Positions 44,360-53,420 of a DNA stretch of 64,000 bases are shown one piece after another. A program made the position numbers and the translations under genes. A model generated the notes under the pieces. That model was not told the origin of the DNA. It did not search any database and saw only the letters and a list, made by a program, of their open reading frames with translations. Positions within the stretch are counted from its first letter, which is position 1. Each line of letters begins with the position of its first letter. This DNA comes from Methylococcus capsulatus str. Texas = ATCC 19069 (GTDB lineage: Bacteria; Pseudomonadota; Gammaproteobacteria; Methylococcales; Methylococcaceae): NCBI RefSeq assembly GCF_000424685.1, contig NZ_AUKJ01000020.1, positions 1 through 64,000 on the forward strand, read 5' to 3'.

Positions 44360-44947
44360 ACTCCTCGAGGTCAGGACGGGAAAAAGCGCGGCGGCCAGCC
44401 CGTTTGTCGCCCGTTCACACCGGGCGCCGATTGCGTTCTGGGCGTCGCTCCATGCCCACTGGAAGACATCGGACACCTGCAGCCGCCGGTTCGGCGATCC
44501 ACCGCCAGCGTCCGGCCGGTCACGGAATCGGTGACCTCGGCTTCAGCGTGAGCGCCGACGACGAAGGGGAAGGTGTCCGTCGCCAGATATCTGAAGATTG
44601 AACAGCGTCTGCGGAACGATCATTGACACCGACCGCAGCACGGGCGTCGCGTTTTCCGCGTCCGTCATGGCCACCCCCAATTTCAGGACAGCGGAACCGG
44701 GACGGTCGGCGAGCCGCATCTTCTCGCCGATTTTTTCCCTGCGTTTCAAGCCGGGCCAGTCGACCAGATCCTGCCGACCGGAAGCGGAGACCCGGGCGAC
44801 GGCGTTGGAACAAACGCTGCCCAGGAGAGCACATTTCAGGCCTATGCCTGCGATGACGGACGACGTCCCCTCGAGGCCGCTCGCCGCGGAAGGTGCAGAC
44901 TTTGCCTCCACTTTCGTCCCCTTCGAGTAGAGCGGCCGAAAACGCAA
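44360..44947 (-). pseudogene. DUF3313 C-terminal remnant with frameshifts
   Basis: Pieces of a DUF3313-like C-terminal domain occur in successive frames on the minus strand: LADRPGSAVLKLGVAMTDAE and RSVSMIVPQTLFNLQISGDG in one frame, then (shift near 44563) DTFPFVVGAHAEAEVTDSVT with GRTLAVDRRTGG, then (shift near 44480) LQVSDVFQWAWSDAQNAI. No single frame covers them, so this is a decayed gene. The upstream part is not recognisable. Confidence 0.5.
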
Positions 44948-45048
44948 CGAAACCCGTACCGCCGTTAAGCGGCCCGCTCGGACAAGCCTACAGCATCGGG
45001 CCAGGGCCGGAAACCCACCAAAGGCGATGGCACGGCCGGCCGGCTGGT

Positions 45049-45585
45049 CTAACGGGGCGCCGGCCCCGGCGGAAAAGCCGCGAACATCCGGGCGATCGCC
45101 TCCTCGGCCAGTTTTTCATTCTCGGCCGGATTCCCGGAAAGCATTTCATGAGCCACGCCCCGCCAGACCGGACGCATGGAACGGCCATCGAGGACATTCA
45201 CGATCAGGGTTCCTTCCCGGAAGGTGGTGACCACCGTTTGCGCGGGACCGAGGTTCTGATTGAGTACCCAGCCGTCGTAGTAGGTGTCGTTGCGCTCCTC
45301 CTCTTCGGTCAGGACCTCGACGTCCACAGCGGCATCCCCCCTGCCTTCGGCAGCCCTGCGCCAACCCTTGGAGCGCAGCGCGGCATCGACCAGCTCGACG
45401 ATGCGCCGGTCCACCGACGCATCCCCGGACGCCGGCCCGTTGAGCCAAGAGTAGGTTCGGTACCGCGAAAAATCGGCATTCTTGTCGAAGCCGGTATCCA
45501 CCCGGATCGTGGCACATGCGGCAAGAAGCGCCGCGACGAGCAATCCGGCCGCCGATGGCCGTCTCCACGAGGTATTCCGATCCAC
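45049..45585 (-). CDS. DUF4136 lipoprotein
   Basis: A 178-residue lipoprotein with lipobox LLAAC (about 20-24) and the DUF4136 pattern: DFSRYRTYSWLNG, RIVELVDAALRSKGW, a DTYYDGW Tyr/Asp stretch, EGTLIVNVLDGRSMRPVWRG and EAIARMFAAFPP. Function unknown; family members are envelope proteins. It lies between two decayed genes but is itself intact. Confidence 0.85.
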   Translation of the reverse strand: MDRNTSWRRPSAAGLLVAALLAACATIRVDTGFDKNADFSRYRTYSWLNGPASGDASVDRRIVELVDAALRSKGWRRAAEGRGDAAVDVEVLTEEEERNDTYYDGWVLNQNLGPAQTVVTTFREGTLIVNVLDGRSMRPVWRGVAHEMLSGNPAENEKLAEEAIARMFAAFPPGPAPR

Positions 45586-45633
45586 GGTCTCTCCTCTTTA
45601 ATATCGCGTTTATATCGCGCCTGATCCCCGGAT

Positions 45634-45845
45634 CGGGCGAATTGCATACCGACGCGTCGGGCCACCAGTATCGCCACGCACATCCGACCGGCGATCGCCC
45701 CGGTATGGGACGGCATTCCCGCCACCCGACCCAAGGGCACGATGTCGCCATGACCCACCATGGCCAGCGTCACGAACCTGAAATACACGCAAGCGGGCGC
45801 CAATGGCTCGACCGCGCCATACGGGAGGTTGGCGGATGCATGCGC
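45634..45845 (-). pseudogene. Two-helix potassium channel remnant
   Basis: An open stretch without a proper start reads ACVYFRFVTLAMVGHGDIVP followed later by AIAGRMCVAILVARRVGMQFA. This follows the ion-channel-2 pattern of pore helix, filter TVGYGD, and inner helix, but the filter is changed to MVGHGD and the N-terminal helix is missing. No ribosome site or Met start precedes it, so it is a decayed fragment. Confidence 0.55.
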
Positions 45846-46181
45846 CCGGCTGCGAACATGGTGAGGACAGCACTCGGCGTCGGCGCAATCTGCACCGGCG
45901 TTCGGCCTGTGGCCGGCATACCGGAAACGAGCACGCTGACATGACCGGCCGCTCGACGATGCGGACCGCGAGCCTCTCGGTGACGGCGCTGACGACGCCG
46001 AGAACGAATGGCGTCACCGGGAGATGGACGTGATGGTGCGGCCTACGGTCGAAGCCGAGTGATTGGCCCGGCGGGACGCGCCGCGGAGGAGATTTGCCGC
46101 CTAGTGATTCCTTCATTGGAGAAGACTGAGCCTGGTCGATGCCGGATGGCGCTCCTTACGTGGTGCCATTTCTCCAAAAGT

Positions 46182-46862
46182 TTATCCCCTATTTCGAGAT
46201 TTTTTTCGAGCACCGCCACTTCCGTTGCGCTTTTTTCCCTTCACGCCAGAAGGCTTGTCCGCTATATCCTGTGCCGAGGACTTGGCCGCCTCGAGCTGCG
46301 CCTCCCGCCATTCGCCGACCCGCTGCAAGGCTTCGGCGATCTCGCCGGGCGTCATTTCGTCCACGAGGGTGGCACGCGCTTGCAGCGCATCGGTCTGTCC
46401 CCCGTCTGCAGCCAGCGTGTACCAGTAATAGGCCTTCACGTTGTCGCGGATCACGCCCTCGCCTTCGGCATACATGGAACCCAGCACCGCCGCCGCGCCG
46501 GGCTCACCCTGCTCCGCAGCCTTGACAAACCAGCGGGCGGCTTCGTCGGTGTTCTTGTCCACGCCGAGACCGTAGTAGTAAAGGATGCCCAGCTTGCTCT
46601 GCCCCATGGGATCGCCGTGCTCGGCGGCCTGGCGATACCAACGCTCGGCGGCCGTATAGTCCTGCTCGACGCCCAGCCCCTTCATGTAGAGATTGCCGAG
46701 ATTCACCTGGGCCGCGGACTCACCCCGCTCGGCCGCCTGCTTGAACTCCCGCAATGCGGCAGGGTAGTCGCCGCGCTCGACGGCCTTCACTCCGGCGTCC
46801 TCCTCGGCATACGCCCCGCCGCAAAGACAAGCCGTGAGAAGCCACGCCACGAGATGTCTCAT
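46182..46862 (-). CDS. Sel1-repeat periplasmic protein
   Basis: A 226-residue exported protein from the ATG at 46862. Signal peptide about 1-19 (HLVAWLLTACLCGGAYA). At least four Sel1-type repeats follow (about 22-165): AAQVNLGNLYMKGLGVEQDYTAA, GQSKLGILYYYGLGVDKNTDEAA, AAAVLGSMYAEGEGV. The C-terminus is Lys/Arg/Gly rich. Sel1 proteins are protein-binding scaffolds; the partner is unknown. A longer frame upstream lacks a signal-like start. Confidence 0.85.
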   Translation of the reverse strand: MRHLVAWLLTACLCGGAYAEEDAGVKAVERGDYPAALREFKQAAERGESAAQVNLGNLYMKGLGVEQDYTAAERWYRQAAEHGDPMGQSKLGILYYYGLGVDKNTDEAARWFVKAAEQGEPGAAAVLGSMYAEGEGVIRDNVKAYYWYTLAADGGQTDALQARATLVDEMTPGEIAEALQRVGEWREAQLEAAKSSAQDIADKPSGVKGKKRNGSGGARKKSRNRG

Positions 46863-47016
46863 GGGCGCGTGGAGACAGGGAATTTGGCATTGGAGCCTGC
46901 GCGGGGAAAACATCTTTGGATTCGGATTCCATCGAGTCAGATCGAACACGCACAGCATACCGTACGTCATTCGCAAGGTTCACACTCGTCCGAACGCCGA
47001 TTCCAGCCGATCGTCC

Positions 47017-47193
47017 TTACTCCCCGAGATCCGCGCCGATCGGCCGGCACCGGTCCAATGCCGCCTCGAGGTCCGCCACGATTTCCCGAGCGATCACCGC
47101 CGGCGCGGGAAGGCCGTCGGAATCCGACGGCGACTCGTCCTTCAGCCAGAACATGTCCAGGAAGCCCGTCATGGCCAGGCGCCCGGTACGGAC
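47017..47193 (-). pseudogene. Type I restriction modification subunit (HsdM) C-terminal fragment
   Basis: A frame ending at TAA (47017-47019) reads GFLDMFWLKDESPSDSDG, then LPAPAVIAREIVADLEAALD and a short tail. This is the characteristic end of HsdM N6-adenine methylases (LD.FWL.DESL.DS..LP.P..A.EI..DL..AL). The methylase core is absent, so only the tail remains. Confidence 0.6.
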
Positions 47194-47358
47194 CGCGCCA
47201 ACCTGGTTTTTTCAAGGCCCGCTCCGGCACGCTGATGCCGGCCGGACCGGGTTCGCTCCACTCGGCGACGTATGAATACATGGAAGATCGTGAACAGGCT
47301 CTGAGGAAAGCAGGGATAGGGAAAACATTGCCATCGGTTGATTCATGCACCAACGCCG

Positions 47359-47532
47359 GTAATCGGCAAAACCATGGCCGGATGGGAGGGGAAATTCGCG
47401 TATGGCGAAGCCGCGGCGGGCGAGGATGTTGGTCCGGTCGGCATCGGCGACATGCCGGCCAGCCGCGGTCAGCAACTCGTCGATGGTTTTTCGGGCTTGG
47501 CCTTCGGGTGTTCGATGGTCCTCATCATCCAT
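47359..47532 (-). pseudogene. Type I restriction endonuclease (HsdR) N-terminal fragment
   Basis: From the Met at 47532 the frame reads EGQARKTIDELLTAAGRHVA, ILARRGFAIREFPLPSGHGF and ADYR, which matches the N-terminus of HsdR (A...ID.LL..AGW.V.D....N..A..G.A.REFPL..G.ADY). After that the frame leaves the family. The nuclease and helicase domains are gone. Confidence 0.6.
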
Positions 47533-47587
47533 CCGGTTCGAAGCCCGCTGCGCCGACTGAAAGTGCGATTTCGCCGAACAGTGGCGC

Positions 47588-48076
47588 TCAACCCGCCGCG
47601 AGCCAGAGCCGCAGACGCAGCAGCCACTCGGGCGTGAAACCCACGTTGCGGGAATGGATCGTGCCGTCCGGTCCAAGGACGAAAAACGCCGGGATGCCGC
47701 GGATGCCGTAAGCCGCACCGATGGTGCCGTCCGGATCGGGTACGACCCGCCAGTCCAGGCGCCGCTCTGCGACATGACGCGCCACCTCCCCCGCATCCCC
47801 GGACTGGTACGCAACCGTGATGACCGCATGGTCGCGGGCGAGGACTCCGATCTCGTCCTCCATGGTCCCGCAGATCGGGCACCAGCTCGCCCAGAAGTAG
47901 ACCAGCGCAGGCCGGCCGCGCAAGCCGTCCAGCGATGCCGGGGAGCCATCGAGAAAACTGCCCTCGATGGCGGGAGCGGGCCCCGAAGCCATGTCGCGGT
48001 TGAGGAACCCCTGAACGGCAAAGAACAGTGCGACGACCGCACCCCACCGCAGCGCCCTACGCCACCGGTGAGCCAT
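47588..48076 (-). CDS. TlpA/ScsD-like membrane-anchored thioredoxin
   Basis: A 162-residue protein with an N-terminal anchor (about 9-25) and a thioredoxin domain with active site WASWCPICGTME. The IPAFFVLGPDGT loop holds the cis-Pro. The sequence resembles ScsD/TlpA proteins that act on periplasmic disulphides, perhaps in copper tolerance. The ATG at 48076 shares one base with the stop of the metallopeptidase gene; a GTG one codon upstream is also possible. Confidence 0.88.
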   Translation of the reverse strand: MAHRWRRALRWGAVVALFFAVQGFLNRDMASGPAPAIEGSFLDGSPASLDGLRGRPALVYFWASWCPICGTMEDEIGVLARDHAVITVAYQSGDAGEVARHVAERRLDWRVVPDPDGTIGAAYGIRGIPAFFVLGPDGTIHSRNVGFTPEWLLRLRLWLAAG

Positions 48077-48813
48077 CACCGGAACGCCGGATCGAAGCGT
48101 TGGATCAGGCCGCCGCCGTGGGCCTCAAGCCACTGGCGCTCCTGCCGCCAGTCCGGCAGATGGGCCGCCACCAGTTCCCAGAAATCCCTGGAGTGGTTGC
48201 GGTGGCGGATGTGGCAGAGTTCATGCACCACCACGTACTCCAGGACCGAAAGCGGCGCCAGCCCCAGCAGCCAATTGAGATTGATGTCGTTCGCCGGGCC
48301 GCAGCTCCCCCAGCGGGTGCGCATGCTCTTGATGCGCAACTGGCGCGGATAAAGCCCGTGCAGCGGGGCATGCCGCTCGATCAGTTCGGTCACGCGGCCA
48401 GGCAGCCTCCGCTTCATCCAGCCGAACAGGGCATCGCGCACGTAACGGTCCCGATCGGCGCCGCAGGTCCGGGGAAGGATGAGGCGCAAGCCTTGATCTT
48501 CCAGCGAGACCCGGATCCGGCTGCCGCCGGTTTCCTCGATGAACAGCGGTGTCTCCCGCCCCTCCAGGGGCACGCTGCCGCCTTCGGCCGGAAACCGCTC
48601 GGCTTGGCCCTGCCGCAACTTCGCCAGCCGCGCCAGCAGTTCTTCCAGCCTCGCCTGGGCCCAGCCGCCGTGTTGACGGACGAAAGCCAGTACCGTCGCG
48701 TCGGACAGCCCCGTGGGCACCACCACTTCGATGCCGTCGGGACGTATCAGCAGCCGCAGATACTTGGCACGCGGGCTACGGCGAAGGCGGTAGGGCGGCA
48801 GGGAATGCTCCAT
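48076..48813 (-). CDS. YgjP-like zinc metallopeptidase (M48-related, DUF45)
   Basis: A 245-residue protein with the YgjP/SprT-like pattern: basic N-terminal RRSPRAKYLRLLIRPDG, middle QLRIKSMRTRWGSCGPANDINLNW and the zinc site HELCHIRHRNHSRDFW, where HELCH is the HExxH motif and the later His the third ligand. The cellular target is unknown. It lies 12 bases downstream of greB. Confidence 0.88.
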   Translation of the reverse strand: MEHSLPPYRLRRSPRAKYLRLLIRPDGIEVVVPTGLSDATVLAFVRQHGGWAQARLEELLARLAKLRQGQAERFPAEGGSVPLEGRETPLFIEETGGSRIRVSLEDQGLRLILPRTCGADRDRYVRDALFGWMKRRLPGRVTELIERHAPLHGLYPRQLRIKSMRTRWGSCGPANDINLNWLLGLAPLSVLEYVVVHELCHIRHRNHSRDFWELVAAHLPDWRQERQWLEAHGGGLIQRFDPAFR

Positions 48814-48825
48814 GACAAAAGAGAG

Positions 48826-49326
48826 CTAGCGGTAAGGATGGATGGCAAGGATATGAAGTTCCTTGTCGCCGGCCGGCCTCTTCCACGTGACCGTATCGCC
48901 CGCCTCTGCATTCAGCAGCGCCCTGGCCAAGGGTGACACCCAGCTGATCTTACCGTGGGCCGCGTCCGCCTCATCTTCACCGACGATGGAATAGCGCTGC
49001 ACATTGCCGGCCTCGTCCTCCACCTCGACCGTCGCCCCGAAATGGACCCGGTCTCCGGACCGAGCCGCGGGATCGACCGGGATGGCGCTGACGACCCGCT
49101 CGTCGTAATAGCGCAGTTCGCGCTCGACACGGCGGAGCTGCTGTTTCGCACCGACCGATTCGTCGCCCAGCAGACGCTGCCGTTCGGCCGTGAGCTCCGC
49201 GACCCTGGCCTGGAGCTGGGCCAGCCCCGCCGGTGTCACGTAGTTCGGATGCGGGCTGACGGGGCGCTCCGGCGCACCATCGTCCAGCTCTTCACCGTCG
49301 GTTTCCTTGACGAATGCACGGCTCAT
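48826..49326 (-). CDS. greB: Transcription elongation factor GreB family
   Basis: A 166-residue GreA/GreB protein. The N-terminus (MSRAFVKE..., SPHPNYVTPAGLAQL) is typical of the GreB type; the coiled coil (about 34-80) holds the tip, and the C-terminal FKBP-like domain has ISWVSPLARALLNAEAGDTV. It enters the RNA polymerase secondary channel and stimulates transcript cleavage in backtracked complexes. It lies 72 bases downstream of lpxB and 12 bases upstream of the YgjP-like gene. Confidence 0.88.
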   Translation of the reverse strand: MSRAFVKETDGEELDDGAPERPVSPHPNYVTPAGLAQLQARVAELTAERQRLLGDESVGAKQQLRRVERELRYYDERVVSAIPVDPAARSGDRVHFGATVEVEDEAGNVQRYSIVGEDEADAAHGKISWVSPLARALLNAEAGDTVTWKRPAGDKELHILAIHPYR

Positions 49327-49398
49327 GGGTTCATTTCGGGGTGAGTGAAAAACGGCTTGCGAGAATACTCCTGCAGGCAGCGGGAAACAAATGCGCCG

Positions 49399-50553
49399 CT
49401 ACCGGGCCGGCCGTTCAAGCAATTCCGCGGCCAGTTCGGCCAGACGCCGGGAACCGCCGCCTTCGCCCAGCAGGGTCCTCACCTCCACCAGATCGTCCCG
49501 GATCCGCAGTGCGTAGGCCGGATCATTCAGGATCCGCAGGATCTCGCCGCCGACCATCTCCGCATTGGCTGCGTGCTGGATGAACTCCTCAACGATCCTG
49601 CGCCCCGCCAGGATGTTGGGCAGGCCGATGAAAGGGATGGTTACCAGCAGCCTTCCGAGCCAATAGCTCAGCGGTGCCAGCTTGTAGACGATGACCATGG
49701 GCACGCCGAGGAGAGCGACTTCCAGGGTCGCCGTGCCCGAGGTGGTGATCACCGCATCGCAACTGCCCAAGATCTCATGGCGCCGTTCCTTGACGACCCG
49801 AACCGGCACCGGCGCCGTCTCCAGTTCGGCGGCCAACAGCTCGTCGGCGACCGATGGCGCCTGGATCAGCACGAACCGGGCATCCGGTCGCTCCCCGGCG
49901 ATTCGCGCCGCGGTCTGCAGCAGCATCGGCAGCAGCCGGCGGATTTCATTGCCCCGGCTGCCCGGCAGCAGGCCGACCAGGGGACCGGGCCCGTCCATCC
50001 CCTGCTCCCGCCGTACCTTCCCTTTGTCAGCCACCGGCGCAATCCTACCGGCAAGAGGATGACCGACATAGGTCACCGGAATGCCATGCCTTTCGTAGAA
50101 GGGCACTTCGAAGGGAAAGATCACGGCCATGTGGTCGATCGCCTTGCCATAGCTCTTGACCCGTCCCGGCCGCCACGCCCACACCTGCGGGCTGACGTAG
50201 AACAGCACCTTGATGCCGGCGGCCTTGGCGGCCCGGGCCAGGCGGAAATTGAATTCCTTGTAGTCGACGCAGATCAGCAGATCGGGCCGCTCGGTGCGGG
50301 CCAATGCCTTCATGGCCTCGAGCGCTCGGCGGATTTCACCGTAATGGCGGGCGATCTCGGCCAGACCGATGACGCCCAGCCCGGTGGAATCGACCCGGAT
50401 GTCGATGCCGGCCTCGCGCATGGCGGAGCCGCCCATACCGATGCCGCGGACTTGCGGAATCAGGGTCCGGAGTTCGCGGAACATGGCAGCGGCATGCTGA
50501 TCGCCGGAGACTTCCCCCGCGACCAGCATCACCAGCGGAGCACGCTCAGCCAT
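49399..50553 (-). CDS. lpxB: Lipid-A-disaccharide synthase LpxB
   Basis: A 384-residue GT-B glycosyltransferase that joins lipid X and UDP-diacylglucosamine. Signature pieces: VAGEVSGDQHAA near the start, the VDYKEFNFRLARAAKAAG region, YVSPQVWAWRPGRVK, GSRGNEIRRLLP and the TTSGTATLEVALLGVPMVIVYK motif. It overlaps the gnnB end by eight bases. In this cluster the substrate is probably the GlcNAc3N analogue with two amide-linked acyl chains, given the neighbours. Confidence 0.95.
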   Translation of the reverse strand: MAERAPLVMLVAGEVSGDQHAAAMFRELRTLIPQVRGIGMGGSAMREAGIDIRVDSTGLGVIGLAEIARHYGEIRRALEAMKALARTERPDLLICVDYKEFNFRLARAAKAAGIKVLFYVSPQVWAWRPGRVKSYGKAIDHMAVIFPFEVPFYERHGIPVTYVGHPLAGRIAPVADKGKVRREQGMDGPGPLVGLLPGSRGNEIRRLLPMLLQTAARIAGERPDARFVLIQAPSVADELLAAELETAPVPVRVVKERRHEILGSCDAVITTSGTATLEVALLGVPMVIVYKLAPLSYWLGRLLVTIPFIGLPNILAGRRIVEEFIQHAANAEMVGGEILRILNDPAYALRIRDDLVEVRTLLGEGGGSRRLAELAAELLERPAR

Positions 50554-51640
50554 TCACCGCCTGGCGCACCGCGTCCGCGATCCTGCGGATGTCCGCTTCC
50601 GCCAGCTCGGGGAAGATCGGCAGGGAGATGCAACGCGCCGCCACCGCCTCGCAGACCGGCAGGCTGAGATCGGCGTAATCCCGCGCAAACACATTCTGCC
50701 GGTGCAGCGGCACGGGGTAGTAGATCGCGCAGCCGATTCCGGCTTTCTGCAGCGCCTCCAGGATGGCATCACGGCGGTCGCTCAGCAGAGTGTACTGGTG
50801 GTAGACGTGCTGGCCGATGCCATCCTCGTAAGGCACCTCGGCGATCCCGCCCAGAAGTTCCGAATACAGATGGGCGACGCGGCGTCGGTTGGCGTTGAAT
50901 TCGTCGATGTATTTGAGCTTGACCCGCAGTACCACTGCCTGCAGCTCATCCAGCCGGCTGTTGTAGCCGATCACGTCGTGATAGTAACGCACCTTCGAGC
51001 CGTGGTTACGCAGCATCCTGACCTGCTCCGCCACCTCGTCCGAATCGGTCGTCACCAGGCCGCCGTCGCCGTAGCAGCCCAGGTTCTTGCTGGGGAAGAA
51101 GCTGAAACCTGAACTCACCCCGAAACTGCCGGTCTGGCGGCCGCCTATGGTGGCGCCGAACGACTGCGCGCAGTCTTCGACGATCTTCAACCCATGGCAC
51201 TCGGCGATGGACTGCAGCCGCGGCATGTCGGCCGGCTGGCCGAACAGATGCACCGGCATGATGGCACGGGTCCTGGCCGTCACCGCGGCTTCGACCGCTG
51301 CCGGGCAGAGATTGAAGGTCTTGGCGTCAATGTCGACGAACACCGGCTTGGCGCCGACGTAGCGGATCGCCTCCGCCGTCGCGATGAAGGTGAAGGGCGA
51401 GGTGATGACCTCGTCGCCCTCGCCGATGCCGGCAGCGAGCAGGGCCAGATGCAAGGCGTCGGTACCCGATGCCACCCCGATGGCATGCTTCACGCCCAGA
51501 TAGCCGGCGGCCTCCTTCTCGAAGGCCTGCACGTTCGGGCCGAGCACGAAGGCACAGGATTCCAGCGCATCCGCCAGCCCCTTGTCGATTTCCGGTTTCA
51601 GCCGGGCATACTGGGTCTTGAGATCAACCATGGGGATCAT
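50546..51640 (-). CDS. gnnB: GnnB-like PLP aminotransferase (DegT/DnrJ family)
   Basis: A 364-residue sugar aminotransferase. PLP site: the Lys in FSFFPSKNLGCYGDGG (about 184-199), with ASGTDALHLAL and VEDCAQSFGA upstream. GnnB converts the 3-keto UDP-GlcNAc made by GnnA into UDP-GlcNAc3N, a precursor for lipid A with amide-linked chains at position 3. The start at 51640 overlaps the gnnA stop as ATGA and has a GAGGAG ribosome site. Context next to lpxA and gnnA is decisive; alone it could be a different sugar transaminase. Confidence 0.9.
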   Translation of the reverse strand: MIPMVDLKTQYARLKPEIDKGLADALESCAFVLGPNVQAFEKEAAGYLGVKHAIGVASGTDALHLALLAAGIGEGDEVITSPFTFIATAEAIRYVGAKPVFVDIDAKTFNLCPAAVEAAVTARTRAIMPVHLFGQPADMPRLQSIAECHGLKIVEDCAQSFGATIGGRQTGSFGVSSGFSFFPSKNLGCYGDGGLVTTDSDEVAEQVRMLRNHGSKVRYYHDVIGYNSRLDELQAVVLRVKLKYIDEFNANRRRVAHLYSELLGGIAEVPYEDGIGQHVYHQYTLLSDRRDAILEALQKAGIGCAIYYPVPLHRQNVFARDYADLSLPVCEAVAARCISLPIFPELAEADIRRIADAVRQAVNG

Positions 51641-52596
51641 GCGGTACAACTCCTCGATTCTTGAACTTTCAGCAAATTCGTGATTTCGATGGCCGTCGCC
51701 AGCGCCCGGCGCCCGGCCGCTCCGGACACCAGCGGCTCCCGGTGCTCGCGGATGCAATCGAGGAAATGGCGGATTTCCTCCATCAGGGCGTCGCCGTTCT
51801 CGAACACCGATTCTTCGCTGAGGATTTCCGGCACGCCGGGGAACATCTCGCCCTCGCCCTTGCGATGGCGGGCCAGCACGCGGTTCTGGAAATCGACCGA
51901 AACATAGGCGTTGGGCATGAACATGCGCATCTTGCGTTCGACCTTCAGGCTCACCCGGCTGGCGGTGACATTGGCGACACAGCCGCTCTTGAACTGGAGG
52001 CGGGCGTTGGCGATGTCGATGTCGCCGGTGAGCACGGCCACACCCTTGGCATCGATACGCTCCACCTCGGAATCGACCATGTCGAGGATGATGTCGATGT
52101 CGTGGATCATCAGGTCCAGCACCACACTGACATCGTTGGCGCGGGGCTTGAACGGCGCCAGCCGGTGCGATTCGATGAACAGCGGCTTGTGGTGATCCAG
52201 GTCCAGCCCCAGCACGGCGGCGTTGAAGCGCTCCAGGTGGCCGACCATCAGCACGCGCTGTTTTTCCTTGGCGATCCGGATCAGCTCGTCGGCCTCCTCC
52301 ACCGTGACGGTGATGGGCTTCTCCACCAGCACGTGCGCGCCGGCCTCGAGAAAATCCCGGGCGACGCGGTGGTGCAGACTGGTCGGCACCACGACGCTCA
52401 CCGCATCCACCTTGCCCAGCAGGGCACGATGATCAGTCAGGCCGCGGACACCCAGGCGATCGCCGATCTCCGCCGCGGTGACCGGATCGGCGTCGACCAC
52501 GGCGACCAGTTCGCAGCCCGGAAGGGCAGCATATTTTTCCGCGTGGAACTTACCGAGATAACCAACGCCGATCACGGCACATTTCAAAGGATTCAT
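51637..52596 (-). CDS. gnnA: GnnA-like Gfo/Idh/MocA sugar nucleotide oxidoreductase
   Basis: A 319-residue dehydrogenase. Rossmann NAD site VIGVGYLGKFHAEKYA at the start, the family EKP motif in HVLVEKPITV (about 93-102) and a DVSVVLDLMIHDIDI block that carries catalytic residues. GnnA oxidises the 3-OH of UDP-GlcNAc. Start at 52596 with an AAGG site. The gnnA-gnnB pair beside lpxA is known from Acidithiobacillus ferrooxidans and Methylococcus. Confidence 0.9.
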   Translation of the reverse strand: MNPLKCAVIGVGYLGKFHAEKYAALPGCELVAVVDADPVTAAEIGDRLGVRGLTDHRALLGKVDAVSVVVPTSLHHRVARDFLEAGAHVLVEKPITVTVEEADELIRIAKEKQRVLMVGHLERFNAAVLGLDLDHHKPLFIESHRLAPFKPRANDVSVVLDLMIHDIDIILDMVDSEVERIDAKGVAVLTGDIDIANARLQFKSGCVANVTASRVSLKVERKMRMFMPNAYVSVDFQNRVLARHRKGEGEMFPGVPEILSEESVFENGDALMEEIRHFLDCIREHREPLVSGAAGRRALATAIEITNLLKVQESRSCTA

Positions 52597-52621
52597 GGAA
52601 GCAACCTTGGGGGTTTCTGAA

Positions 52622-53404
52622 TCAGTCCGGCTCGCGCGATTCCGGCTCGAAGAAGGCGAGGGTGCCGCGCTTGGAACCCGCGCCACACCAGGCGCGTAGA
52701 TAGGCCAGCTCCGGCGTGTCGGGCAGACCGTCGAGCCCTGCCCGGGCGCGCAGGCGGCGGAAGGCGGCCGAAACGGTCTTGAGCCGATCGCCGTCGATGC
52801 CGGCCCGGCGCATGCCGATCAGATTGAGGCGATAGTGCTTGCCGGGACGGCCGCCGACCAGGGTGAAAGGGATCACGTCCTTATTGATGCCGGCCAGTCC
52901 CTGCAGCATCGCGAGACTGCCGATCCTGCAGAACTGGTGCACCATCACCCCGCCGCCGAAAAATACCCGGTCGTCCACCCGGCAGTGACCGCCCAGCGTG
53001 GCGCCGCTGGCCAGGATGTTGTGGTCACCCAGCACGCAATCGTGACCGACGTGGGTATTGTTCATGAGGTAGTTGTTCGATCCCAGCCGGGTCGAGCCGC
53101 CCGCCCGGGTGGCCCGGCTGATGGTCACGCCTTCGCGCAACACGTTGCCGTCGCCGAGTTCGACATAGGTTTCCGTGGCTGGATCGAACCCCAGATCCTG
53201 CGGCAGACCGCCGAGCACGGCATGGGGATGGACCACGTTCGCCCGCCCCATCCGAACGTAGGCGTGGATCACGGCGTGGGCACCGATCCGGCAGCCGTCG
53301 CCAAGTTCGACATAATCCTCGACGACGGCGAAAGGTCCGACGGAGATGTCGGCGCCGAGTTTGGCCGTCGGCGCGACACAGGCGGTGGGATGGATGCTGG
53401 ACAT
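52622..53404 (-). CDS. lpxA: UDP-N-acetylglucosamine acyltransferase LpxA
   Basis: A 260-residue left-handed beta-helix acyltransferase with hexapeptide repeats through about residue 190. The catalytic His is in NTHVGHDC (about 121-128), and GGGVMVHQFCRIGSLAMLQGLAGINKD follows. It starts lipid A synthesis by 3-O or 3-N acylation of the UDP sugar. With gnnA and gnnB next door it probably prefers UDP-GlcNAc3N. GGAGG site upstream of the ATG at 53404. It lies 16 bases after xerD. Confidence 0.94.
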   Translation of the reverse strand: MSSIHPTACVAPTAKLGADISVGPFAVVEDYVELGDGCRIGAHAVIHAYVRMGRANVVHPHAVLGGLPQDLGFDPATETYVELGDGNVLREGVTISRATRAGGSTRLGSNNYLMNNTHVGHDCVLGDHNILASGATLGGHCRVDDRVFFGGGVMVHQFCRIGSLAMLQGLAGINKDVIPFTLVGGRPGKHYRLNLIGMRRAGIDGDRLKTVSAAFRRLRARAGLDGLPDTPELAYLRAWCGAGSKRGTLAFFEPESREPD

Positions 53405-53420
53405 TCTCTTGTATTCCTCC

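Noticed and set aside
46139-46525. Plus-strand open frame over the Sel1 gene
   Set aside because: Antisense to clear Sel1 repeats.
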